A DNA stretch of 64,000 bases from Cannabis sativa (taxonomy: Eukaryota; Streptophyta; Magnoliopsida; Rosales; Cannabaceae), in the NCBI RefSeq assembly GCF_029168945.1, contig NC_083603.1, positions 52,772,406 through 52,836,405 of the forward strand. The letters run 5' to 3'. How positions within the stretch are numbered: the first letter of the stretch is position 1; every line of letters begins with the position of its first letter. Made by a program: the position numbers and the translations under genes. The notes below the pieces were generated by a model. The model was given only the letters and a program-made list of their open reading frames with translations, searched no databases and was not told the origin of the DNA. Positions 1 through 10,867 of this stretch are shown one piece after another.

Positions 1-395
1 GTCACTCAACATGCATCTTTGGAAGTTACTCAGCAAGGGCACCCTCAAATGTCACTCGGCCATGACATTCTCGAATGTCACTCGACCATGGCATTCTTAA
101 TGTCATTCGGCCATGGCATTCTTAATGTCACTCGGCCATGACATTTCTAAATGTCACTCGGCCATGACATTTCCAAATGTCACTCAGCCATGACATTTCA
201 TTGTCACTCGACTATGATATTTCCAAATGTCACTCGGCCATGACATTGTCAATGTCACTCGACCATGATATTGTCAATGTCACTCGGTCATGACATTTCC
301 AAACATCACTCTGCCATGACACCCTCAAGGTCACTCAGCCATTACATTCTCAATGTCACTTAACAATGACATTTCTAAGGTCACTCCACCATGGA
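1..395. repeat. 24-26 bp minisatellite, about 14 units
   Basis: Head-to-tail units share the core GTCACTCGGCCATGACATT followed by a variable 5-7 bases (TCTAAAT, TCCAAAT, GTCAAT and similar). They start clearly at about 51 and decay after about 385. The first 50 bases hold a divergent unit, so the array may extend out of the window on the left. Units differ by point changes, and CGGCC alternates with CGACC or CAGCC. I see no coding sense in it. Confidence 0.9.
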
Positions 396-699
396 CCGAT
401 AAAACTTAGTAAAATTTTCCCAAGTAAGGAGCAACAAACGGTAACAAGCACAAGGTGTGGATGGGAGGAACATATGATCATGCCTTTTGTAAGCTTTGAA
501 AGCAAGGAGGTTCGAGTAGTGGAAGCAACACACCTGTAAGGTCTGAAGATCCGACCACAGGTACACTACAGCCACTACCCCTACAATCTCGAGCCACTTG
601 ACACCAAACAAGGGTACGAGGCACAAGATCACCTCCTGCACCTGCGATTTGTAGCTTGAAAGCAAAAGCTTGCCCCTTTAGGGACCACTATGTATCTCA
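396..699. other. unassigned flank
   Basis: A stretch between the minisatellite and the solo LTR that begins at 700. A 94-codon open frame exists on the minus strand, but it has no recognisable domain and no supporting context, so I do not call a gene. Bases 695-699 (TCTCA) are the left target duplication of the solo LTR. Confidence 0.5.
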
Positions 700-1253
700 T
701 GTAATATCTTCTTTCTTGAAGGGTAATTAATTTTTTTTTAGACTTTTAGTTTATTTTGTCTGCCAATGGAGATAATATGTTATTTCGAATATTTATGAGT
801 TTAGTGGAGTGTGAGATATTTTATTTATTTATTTATTATTATTATTTAGTGACAATAAATTTCTTTTATTTTTTTTTATTATAGGTATAATAATAATATT
901 TATATTGGTTAATTATTTTATAATATAGTGTAGTATATTGTATTGTATTGGTAATTATTATTATTAGTGAGAACACAATAATAATATGTGGTATGAATTT
1001 CCTTAAATAGTTTATCACATTATTTTTTTTTATAAGAGTGAATATAATTACTTAATAGACTTAGACTTGAAATAGTTTAGGGAAAGTATATAGGGGTACG
1101 AGTGCTAAAAAAGATTCATTAGGTTTAGAGTATTTAGGGGAAGTGATAGCCAAGTATTCAATGTTTAAAATCCCCACCTTTGATTATTTGGGTGCTGCGC
1201 ATAGTAGACGACTGAAGACAAAGGCGGTGTGTAAAGAGTTTATAACAACTCTC

Positions 1254-3139
1254 TGTTGGGTTTTGTGCCCTAAATAAAATCCATTACAATCTGATTAGTT
1301 ATCAATTTAAGAGATTTGAAGTGATTTATGTTAAATGTATTTTACATGCTTATGGTTTAATATATATTTAATATATGCACAAAATCAGTTAAGTCCAGAA
1401 CATATATGTATTCACAATTACAGTATTGTCAACACAGTGGAATGTGATTGTGATTATATGATTCAAAAGACTAAGTCCCTATTTCATCAGTGTTTTGGAT
1501 TTACACTGATGTGATAATCAGCGATGAAGTATACTTACACTTGGAGTAAGTGTTATGTTCTTTCAGGACATTGGTAAAGTATACTAGTTTCAAATGTATG
1601 GAGTATAGATTGGACTGGACCGATATTGAACTTAGTCAAGATATTATAAACTTACCGTTGTATCTTTCCAAGTCAATATTACTAGTTGATCTTAGATTAA
1701 AAGAATCTAAATCCTGATATGCTTAGGCTCAATCTCAGGAGTGTTATTCATATTCTTTGATTTATTAGTTAAGCCTACTTATGGGTCATGGTGATACGTA
1801 TATTTTGGGAACATGATAGTATGACTGAGTGGGAGCGCTGAACATAAATATGGAATCTATAGCTTCTACTGGTGTATAAAAGTCAAGTGATGATTCCCTT
1901 CGAGCTTAGCTAAATAGAAGTAAATGGATGAGCTCTTGTTTCAGTGACTATATCTTAGATCACTAAAACATCATTTACAGGTAGCTAAGTGTTTTAAGGG
2001 GCCAAATACATTGAGGGGTGAAACGGTAAATTTATCCCTTCTCGGTGTAAATCATCTATATAGAGGATCTTTGATCAAATTAAGATTATAATGATGGTTA
2101 AATGAGATAGCGTACCTATATCGTGGAGCATATAGAACGCTCTATATAAGTTTGAGAGTGCAATTCCAAGTTCTAAGAGTGGATTCAACAAGGAATTAAT
2201 AAGTTAGGGAATTTACTTGGTAAATTCGGTTCGGCTTATTGGAAGCTCAGTAATATAGATCCATGGTCCCCATTCTAGTTGAGACCATACTGCTTGTAAG
2301 ACTCAATAATTAATTTATGTTTAATCAGTTATAATTCTAAACTTAGACTATGTCTAGCTTGTGAATTTTCACTAAGCAGGGGTGAAATTGTAAAGAAAAG
2401 AGATTCTAGGTTTATTTATTAATTAAGAGACTCTATGTGTCTAATTAATAATTATATTAAATGAAAATATTATTTAATAATCTATTTTAGTTATTAAATA
2501 ATTAGTTTTGGCATTTAAATGGTTATAATTGGAAAATCAGCGTTTTTGAGAAAATAGAAATAAAAATTGTAAAAACTGCAAATTCCAAGTGAGACCCATT
2601 AACACCATGGCCGGCCACTTGTTCAAGCATTTTCCAATTATTATTTTCATTATTTTAATGCCAATTAATTACTAACCTAAACCTAATAGTTGCCTGTAAA
2701 TAGAAAGTGATGGCTCACACCAAAATAAGTAATTATTCAGTAATTCAGGAAACTGCCTTTTTCAGAAAATTAAGCCATCTTCTTTTCTCTCTATAGCCGA
2801 CCCTCCTCTCCTTCTTCTCTTCAACACAATTTCGAGATATCCTAGTGAAAGAGTAGTGCCCACACACAACAAGTGGTACCTCAATCATAGTTTGGAAGAT
2901 CGTGAAGAATCCAAATCAAAGAGAAGGACATTCGGACTCAGATCTTGATAATACTCTGCGACAGAAAGGATACAAGGATTAGAGATCTGAGTGGAAGGAG
3001 ACACATTATTCCGCTGCAACCAATGTAAGGTTTTCTTAATTTTATATGTGTTTATTATCGTTTTAGAAAGTTCATATTTAGGATGTTAAATAACATAGTT
3101 GTGAGTAGATCTAAGATCCTTGTAAAATTAATTCCAACA
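1254..3139 (+). repeat. 5' LTR of gag-only Copia
   Basis: Begins TGTTGGGTTTTGTGCCC and ends ATTCCAACA. It pairs with 10879-12766. At the position where the 3' LTR has CCTATAAATAG (about 12320), this copy has CCTGTAAATAG (about 2694), so the likely TATA box of the LTR that should drive genomic RNA carries an A-to-G change. Downstream of it lies a pyrimidine-rich stretch (CTTTTCTCTCTATAG, around 2780) typical of a transcript leader. Confidence 0.92.
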
Positions 3140-3141
3140 AC

Positions 3142-3153
3142 TGGTATCAGAGC
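3142..3153 (+). other. primer-binding site (initiator tRNA-Met type)
   Basis: TGGTATCAGAGC begins two bases after the 5' LTR. It is the standard plant Copia primer-binding site complementary to the 3' end of initiator tRNA-Met. Confidence 0.93.
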
Positions 3154-3413
3154 TATGGTAATTGATTTTCTTGCAAGAAATTTGGACTTAAAACGATTTG
3201 TATGTGATTTGGATGGTTTCATGTTGATCTATGGTTTGTATGATGATTGATTAATGTTTGTGAATTTTTCGTGAAAAATAATTGAATTTTTGTTTTTGTA
3301 ATAATTTTTATTGGATAGTTTGGGAAAAATTAAGCAATTTTCTTTTTTACAGAACTCAATTTCGATTTTATTTAAATTATTTATGATTTTTTGAAGATTT
3401 GTAAAAAAGATAG

Positions 3414-3615
3414 GTGGATCACTCAAGCCTATGCGCGCAGAACCGAGTGTCCCTCGGTCAGGTGCGTGTTCGGACATGTCATTGTCCGAGCGACACGCCC
3501 AGGGGTGTCTTAAACCCCCTATCCGCGCGCGGAAATCATGCCAGGAAAGGCATGCGACGAGATCTCTCGGCAGATCACCATCCCTGCGTGCGCGGACAAT
3601 ATGCATTGCCTACTG
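3414..3615. other. GC-rich block in the Copia leader
   Basis: About 200 bases rich in CG dinucleotides (GCGCGCAG, CCGCGCGCGG, TGCGTGCGCGGAC) in otherwise strongly AT-rich leader. The corresponding spot in the related element (about 49265-49310) has only a short remnant (CTACGATCGCAGATCTGTCCGTACAG). Short open frames occur on both strands, but none shows a domain. Confidence 0.6.
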
Positions 3616-4705
3616 TCCGTACCACTTGCAATTTTTTTCGTTTTCTTCGATTTTTCATGCTATTTCATGGAATTAACTTCTGATTTTTTGTGTAGTTTTG
3701 TATTTTCATTTTTACTTTTCATATTTCAAATCTAATTATCAGAAATAAATTAATTTGAATTTTTTAAAATTAATTTTAGATATTAGTGTAATTTGAATTT
3801 GAAAATAGGTAAAAATCTATCTTTTTGCTTAATTTTTTATCTTATTTTTAAATTTGATTATTTTATCTTATTTTTTAAATTTAAGGTCAGATATTAATTT
3901 TTTTTAAAATTATTCTATTTTTAAAAATAATTTGACCTTATTTAAGTTTAAAATAAGATTACTATAATCATGATATTTTAAATAGAAATAAGATATTTTT
4001 GCTAACTTTTAAATTTTGTTATTTTTTATTTAAATTAAATTATAAATTAGAAAAGGATATTTATTTATTATTTTTTTATTTTATTGAATATTTAATTTAT
4101 AAAATAACATGAAATTTAAAAAGTGGTTAGCAATTTTTTTTTTTTGAAATAATATTTAGGTTAGTTGAAACTTAATTTTTTAAAATTGTAGGTTTAATTT
4201 TAAAATATTATTTTATTTCATTTAAAAATACGAAAAAATATTTTTTTTATTATTTAATTATTTTTGAAATTTAATTAATTATTTAAAATTAAAGAAATCC
4301 TACATCCAACTATCCAATTCAACCTGTTGCAGGAGTTTGTGTTTTAGCTTATGTGTAAGTTGTATAAAACCTATTATTGTTTGATCTAAATTGCCATGGT
4401 TAACTTGTTGATAGATCCAATGATCTGATTTTAACCCATGGTTCAATTGTCAATAGGTCAAGTAAATAATTTGTAACATATAAATTTTACATTCTTCTTT
4501 CATCTATGTATGACTTAGTAACATGATAGGGTCCATCCAAATCTGTGTGCCTGTGTGAGCCTATATGTTTATTTTATTATAGATGCAGATAGGTTGTTGC
4601 TAAATAAAATATCACACTTTGATAGATTTTATTTAGGTCCTTCTAGTTTTTGGACCTATTCAATTAATAACAATTATTTATTTTAAGGTTAAATCCCTCT
4701 CTTTT

Positions 4706-4798
4706 GGGCCTTGTGTGAGAGATGAGGGCCAATAGAAGTGGGTACGACATACTGAACCCAACTCCCCCTCACATGAACTACCCCAATTGTGAAGGCCC
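4706..4798 (+). other. conserved leader hairpin
   Basis: GGGCCTTGTGTGAG at 4706-4719 can pair with CCTCACATG near 4768 and AAGGCCC at 4792-4798, giving a two-part stem around an internal loop. The same block occurs in the related Copia leader at 50451-50542, where both stem halves pair perfectly. The sequence is far better conserved between the two elements than the AT-rich surroundings. Confidence 0.5.
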
Positions 4799-5379
4799 AT
4801 TTGCCTGATTTGAATAACTCTATTAGGTTAATTAAATTAGTTTAACCTAATAAAATTGATTAGCAACATAATTAACTTTTAAAATATATGAAATTTATTT
4901 TTATTTTAATATTTTAAAGTTAATTTTAAGAAAACCACTCTTAGTTTAAGATATTATTTCTAGATAAACTATTTGTATTTAATTAAATAAAGAATTTTAA
5001 CTAACTAGATTCTTTCTGAAGCTTATTTTAATTATTTCATTAAATATTCCTATTTAAGTTATAAATTAGTTGCTACTAACTAATTTTTCTTATCAACTTA
5101 AATTTGAATATCTTTTGAATTTAAAATTGAGTTGAGGAATTCTAGGAGTTGGTTATTGAAGGTTCTAGAGGTATTTTTTAAGCTGTTAAACTTAAAATGG
5201 AATATTCTTAAATTAGGTAGTTACAACTTAATTTTGACATTTAATTAAATTTTATTTGGAAATTTTTAAGTTGGTTATTTTAGATTCTTTTTATAACAAC
5301 TTAAATTAGATATTTTCCAAATTGAAAAGATACTTAGTTAAATTGAGATATTTTTTAGATAGTTATTTCTATGAAATTT

Positions 5380-5612
5380 TTACATCAAAAATACAAAATG
5401 GCTTTTTTATTACATATATACTCCTACACGGCAGCTGTTACTTTTGTACACTTTAAGTTTTTTTTTATTTACAATTTTACTACTTACACACACTATACAC
5501 ATAATGTGACTCTTGAAAGCAAGTGAGGTGACTACACACGTCAGCTGATTGATGCCTATCAATCCATGCTTTCCCTATATTTTTTTCCTTCTTTTTTTTC
5601 ATTATCTTTTCA

Positions 5613-5648
<36 letters not shown>

Positions 5649-7080
5649 AATTCTCCATAACTGATATAGTTTCCTAACCACAATCAAAACCCATTTTTTC
5701 ACTATCCAATTTTCTGTCATTTTCTTTTCTAATTTCCATTAACCGATTTTCCATAACTATTTGTCATCTGTTTTCTTTGGTCTGAACTTATATATATTCA
5801 TGGCTATTACTTGTTCTTCATCGTTCCCTTCTCCATTGCCCAAAAAAATTAGAAAATGAGTGTTAAATCTGTAGCAAATAAGTCCAAAGGAAAATACCCA
5901 GTTGTAGAAGATGATGACTCCGACTTTGCTCTGCCTGTATTGAAACGGGGGTCGTGGACCTGCGAAGAAGAAATTTCAAGTTTATATTTCTTAGAAAATT
6001 TCCCCAACTTCTTAGAATAGGAAAAGGAAGGTTGAAGTTGATCATGGCTGAAGACGTTTCTGGGAAAAAAGCTAATGTTGGTGCTGATGTTCGAACCGAG
6101 GTTTGTTTTCGGTTTCTTTTTGGTTTTCCCCCATTTTTGAAATTTCACACCTTCTGTATGTATTTTTTTTTAATATGTTTTTTATCTAGTTGTTTCCTGT
6201 CCATTTTTATATCATCAATGGGTAACAATGAGATTTATCATGGATGTTGATGTTCAAAGAGTTTTTCCTGTATATGTTAGTTTGTATACAGTTGTTTTGT
6301 AGTTTTATTATAGTTTTGCTACTTGCATATGGTATTTCATTATAGAATTAATATGCAACTATTTGCACAAAACTTACTATGTATAACTACTATTTCTTAG
6401 TCCCTATCAAATTAATTTTTTGCATAATATATAAACTATCATAAAACGATAATGCAACTATAAGGCAACCAAAACAAAAATTAAACTGACTTATACATAA
6501 CTGGTTGTACCTTAATTCGATTTTACTCTTCTTATTTTATTTTTAAAAAAATATATTTATATTGGAAACCAGTAATCAATCAAAATGTAACTGTAAATAA
6601 CGTAGATGTATTATTCATGAGGTTTTTTTAAAAAAATTTCACATCATACATTGTTTTGGATTTGGTGGGAGCTCCAGATCTGTTTGTTACAGATCTACAT
6701 TTCATGAATCTGGATTTCGATATTAGGGGGAGTTGTTTTGATCGAATAAAACAGAAAACAAATGTGTAATTTCAGTTTCTTCACAGTTTTTCTGATTTTT
6801 TTTCGTCATTTTCAGTTTAGATCATTGCAGGTCTTCTTTTCCAGTTGATTTCGCCAGAATTAATAGTTGTATTTTCCTCGTTTTGGTTTCATTTTGGTTG
6901 TTTTGCGGTTTTAAAACGAGCGCGTATTTTTATCTTCATGGTTCGCTCTGAAGGCTTAGTGCATGTGGTATTTTTGTAAATATTTGTATGTGGACTGTAT
7001 AAATGTTTAATGGGCCGGCCCAAAGTATTTTTGTAAGTTTTTTTCCTTTTTTGTATTTCTCTGTTTTTTTCCCTATTTCT
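5380..7080 (+). other. extra segment in the Copia leader with a gene-like fragment
   Basis: This stretch has no counterpart in the related leader, which passes directly between sequences matching about 5340 and 7370. It contains a poly-T run (5617-5641). A gene-like fragment starts with ATG at 5856 (MSVKSVANKSKGKYPVVEDD). An acidic stretch is followed, after an apparent frameshift near 5948, by a basic one (RGPAKKK). The frame then breaks and a GT donor-like site follows near 6100. I do not recognise the protein. It could be a captured host gene 5' end or part of a nested transposon whose ends I cannot define. Confidence 0.4.
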
Positions 7081-7804
7081 ATACTAGTTATTATTTATAA
7101 TATTAAAATAAGAAAATATCATTGATTGTGAAATTAATTGTTTAATAATTAATTTTGGTACAATTCAAGTTAAGAATATTTTTCCTAGTATTAAACTAGA
7201 AATTAATAATTAAGCCTTCTCTATACTTAATTATTTATTTCTTGAATTTAATACATTTAATTAAATTGAAAATTAAATATCTAAGTTGATTTTCATCATG
7301 ATACTTAAATATTGTTATTTTCATGACATTTAATTAAATAGAAAATTATTTTAAGTTGGAAACTTTTATAACAACTTAAATTTGAATAATTTTCAAAATA
7401 TATTTTATTTATTTTATTAATTATTTTTCGAAATTACATTTGATTATGCAAGATGATTTTGAATTTATCTTGAAAAATAGATTAAAGTTGTAAATTAATT
7501 ATTTTAATTAATTTTGAACCAACTAAAATCAATTTTTTTTTTCATTTAATGATTAATTTAAAATAAATGAACTAAAATATATCATTATTAGAAATTGAAT
7601 TAATTAGTCAAAGAAAAATCTAGATATAGTATTTTTTACTTGAAGTATTTTTTTTGGTAAAGATTAATTTATTTTTTTTGTAAGTATTTCGAAAATTGTA
7701 TAATTTTATACTTTAATTTTTCGAAATACGATATATATTCTTATAGAAAATTTAAATTTGAGTTGCAAATTAATTTAAATTAAGACAGCTTAGTATTGAT
7801 CACC

Positions 7805-8030
7805 CTAATGGTGGCGACTGTATAAGACTCACAAACGTATGAAACAATGGTGGAAGTTCATGAAATAGGAATGACCTTGACTCTTGCCTAAACGGGATAA
7901 CGTCAGATTCTCTTTTCGATCGAATAAAAGGTTGCTAGAATGGTTATTATTTTAGATGAGCTGACAACTTTATTCAATGGATGGTAGCTTTGACTCTCGC
8001 CTAAACGGGACATTGATATCAGTTTGTTGA
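7805..8030 (+). other. twin CTCGCCTA motif upstream of gag
   Basis: Two copies of GACTCTCGCCTAAACGGGA (the first reads CTTGCCTAAACGGGATA) lie about 120 bases apart, around 7878 and 7990, just before gag. Between them is GATGAGCTGACAAC. The same pair, with the same spacing, is found in the related Copia leader at about 51658 and 51767. Position and conservation suggest an RNA element such as a packaging or dimerisation signal. That function is inference. Confidence 0.5.
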
Positions 8031-8173
8031 AAACCTTGAAAATTATTTAGGATTGTATGATTAGTATTTTCTCTTGTCATTCCTACTTGCTATGTGCTAA
8101 TAATTTCTGAATAAGATTTTGTGTTAAACCATAATTGATTTCTATTTATTATTTTGTAGTATCCTATATTGCC

Positions 8174-9144
8174 ATGTCAAATCCCATGTTATCACTGTTG
8201 ACTGAAAATAAGCTAAGTGGATCTAACTTCCCTAAATGGAAAGAGAACATTAATATTGCTCTCATGGGTGAAAATGCCCTGTTTGTGTTGACTGAGCCGT
8301 CTCCTGAACAGCTGGGTGACAATGCAACTAAAGTTGTTAAAGAGAAGTTCGATCGTTGGCAGAATGCTAACAACAAAGCTCGATACTTCATGCTTTCTAG
8401 CATGGTTGACACTTTGAAAACAAGGTTTGCAAACACTGTCACGGCTGCAGAAATAATGACGCAGTTAACTGAGCTATTCAGAATGGAATCTATCCAGTCT
8501 CGCTTTGACGCGACTAAGAAATTCATCAATGCACGGATGGAACCCCATCATAATGTGTGTGATCACCTTCTCCAAATGGCAAGTTATTTCCAGGAAGCCC
8601 AGAATCATGGTGCTGAAATGGATCAGACAACTCAAGTGAGTCTTATCTTGAATAGTCTGACTCCAGTTTTTCTGCCCTATACATCAAATTATGTCATGAA
8701 TAAGAAGGAACAAGACTTTCACACGTTAGTCAATGACCTTCAGACATATGGAAATTTGATTGGAGGACCCAAAAAGAAAGGGAGTAAACCTTAGAATTTT
8801 GGAAATGGTAATGGGACGATTAAACCTGAGGCACACATTGCCTCTACTTCCAGACCCAAGACAAAGAAGAAGTGGAAAAACACCAAGAAGCGAGCTCAAG
8901 CTGTGAAAATAGCTAAGAACAAAAAGGCTGCTGCTCCTGGTGATACATTAAAAGGAAAGTGTTTCTACTGTAATGAGAAAGGCCATTGGAAACCCCAATG
9001 TCCTAAGCTTCTTGCAAAGAAACAAGGTATTTCTTTCTATAAACTGATGTATTTTAGTGAATTATTATCCATTTGGATTATTAATTCTGGACTACTAACC
9101 TTGTTTATTTGTTTTTTCTTCTTATTATAGCCCAAGCTGCTTGA
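8174..9144 (+). pseudogene. gag: Copia Gag, one premature stop, possible spliced 3' end
   Basis: The likely start is the ATG at 8174 (MSNPMLSLLTENKLSG), followed by the hydrophobic-aromatic gag signature SNFPKWKENI. An in-frame ATG 39 bases upstream is less convincing. The frame runs through a capsid-like domain (UBN2/Retrotran_gag type) to a single TAG at 8792-8794, where the local sense KP-stop-NF suggests an original CAG. It continues in the same frame through a lysine-rich stretch to a CCHC knuckle (CFYCNEKGHWKPQCP, about 8960-9004). A GT...AG interval at 9027-9130 would splice to a short tail ending in TGA at 9142. Unspliced, the frame stops at 9128-9130. Gag would form the virus-like particle shell and bind RNA. 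Apart from the one stop it is uninterrupted, in sharp contrast to the destroyed pol after it. Confidence 0.8.
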
Positions 9145-9149
9145 ACTTA

Positions 9150-10867
9150 GGTGCTATCTTAGCGAGTTGAATCGGAAAGCTGGACAAAGGGGTGGAGTTC
9201 GTCCAAGATAAAGATGAAGCTCGTTTATTTAATTTTGAATTAATTGTTTCAGTTTCAGAACAATTTGGATTTCAATTATTAGTTTGGGATTTTATTCCCT
9301 GTTCTTTTCTCATTATGTTGCAAACTTTTTTTATGATTCTATAATTAAGTTTTTATTTTACAAATAAATTGCAATCTATGAGTTGAGCTTCATTACTTTA
9401 TCTTATATATCAATTACCAAATTATTATATTTATATGCTTCTATGTGTATGTGTTTTTATTATTGATACAAATTCTATAGTTCTTTAAACTCTTTATAGA
9501 GTTATTACTACATAAACACAAGAAATTATTCTCTATGTTTATGAATAATTGTTAATTCTAAAACAATTATTAAGAATTTGTTTAATAAAAAGATCTTTTG
9601 ATCTGATAGGGGTGGAAAAAAAGTTAAGAATAATATGCAGTTCAACGATCTTTTATATCTAATGAACTCTCGATTATATTCGAAACTCCACATAATCTCT
9701 ATAACACTTAGAGAATCATGATCTCTATAACCTTTAGGGGTGGATCATAATCTCTATATACTTAGGGGTGGACTATATTCCACAGTACTCTTTGAGACAC
9801 ATAATTTTAAACATGAAAGTAATATAATAAATTAGCTATTATTAGAATAAATCCTTGATCTTGATTATATGTTCCAGTTTAGATTTACTGTTGTAATAGA
9901 TAATGATACCAATAAAGTTCTTTGATAATGTATCACACTACCTTAATTGAGTGGGAGAATTTTAAAATTTTTTACCCATCTTCATTTGGTTGACACTTGT
10001 GATAGGAACTTAAGAACACTACTGATAAAGCAAATCTAACCATTCATATGGATAGAAATAACTTATCAGAATTATGAGAATAAGATAGAAGAATTCTTGC
10101 ATAGTCTATTCGAAAGACTTGAGTCAAGATTTCTAATCCTCAAAACATTTTTTGGTATCTTAATTTGACTGCTTAATCTCTAGCAAGTATTTTACACTTC
10201 AAATACTAGACTGCTATATTGTTGACATAGTCTTAAAGAAACTTACAGTTTCAGACTAAGATAATAAGTCACAACTAGATATCCCTCAAAACAATAGTAA
10301 GAGGTTGAAAGTATTATTTAACCAGACACCTATTATTGAGTGGGAGCCATCTGAGATGTAATCAAATAAGGAACATTAGGAGATACTCAAGAAAGATTTA
10401 TGAAAGTGACCTATATGTTAGATATTAAGGAAATGTATATTAGTTATCCTTATATCTACACCAACTTATTAAGAATTTGAGATGGTGGTTACTCTGTGGG
10501 TGGAGGAGTTATTCTAGAAGAGTGTAAAAACTCATCTATAATAATTTAAGCTCCATCAAAGAAGATATATATAACTTTGTAAATTTAAAATTACCAGAAA
10601 GTTATTCTACTGAAGAAAATTCTACACTGTATTATCTCAGTTCCAAATTTTAAAGTATGAGAGATATGTCTTCTGTTTGTTCAGATGTACTTAATAAGCA
10701 GTAAGGATTTTAGTATCCCTTGATGAGTAAAGCATATAGTAAATGATGTTTCATAATGTTTTATGAACCTGGTTCCAGAAGTTTGGGTGGATTCAAATAT
10801 ACTGCACTTGATTTGAAGATCAAGACAATAGATTGACTGGAATGCACAACTTGTTTTATGTTAGTGT
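9150..10867 (+). pseudogene. decayed Copia pol remnants
   Basis: No frame survives, but nucleotide islands align in order with pol of the related element. TGATAGGGGTGGA with TATGCAGTTCAACGATC (about 9605-9650) matches the integrase TDRGGEY region at 53090. TTAGGGGTGGACTAT (about 9760) matches 53478. ACTCTGTGGGTGGAGGAG (about 10490) matches the RNase H region at 54970. The segment is far shorter than a full pol, so several large deletions have occurred. It ends in the polypurine tract. Confidence 0.65.

Noticed and set aside
381..665. 94-codon minus-strand open frame
   Set aside because: No domain, no homologous context, and it overlaps the end of the minisatellite. An open frame of this length occurs by chance.
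3414..3735. Overlapping open frames in the CG-rich leader block
   Set aside because: Several frames on both strands are open only because CG-rich sequence lacks stops. No conserved motif was seen.
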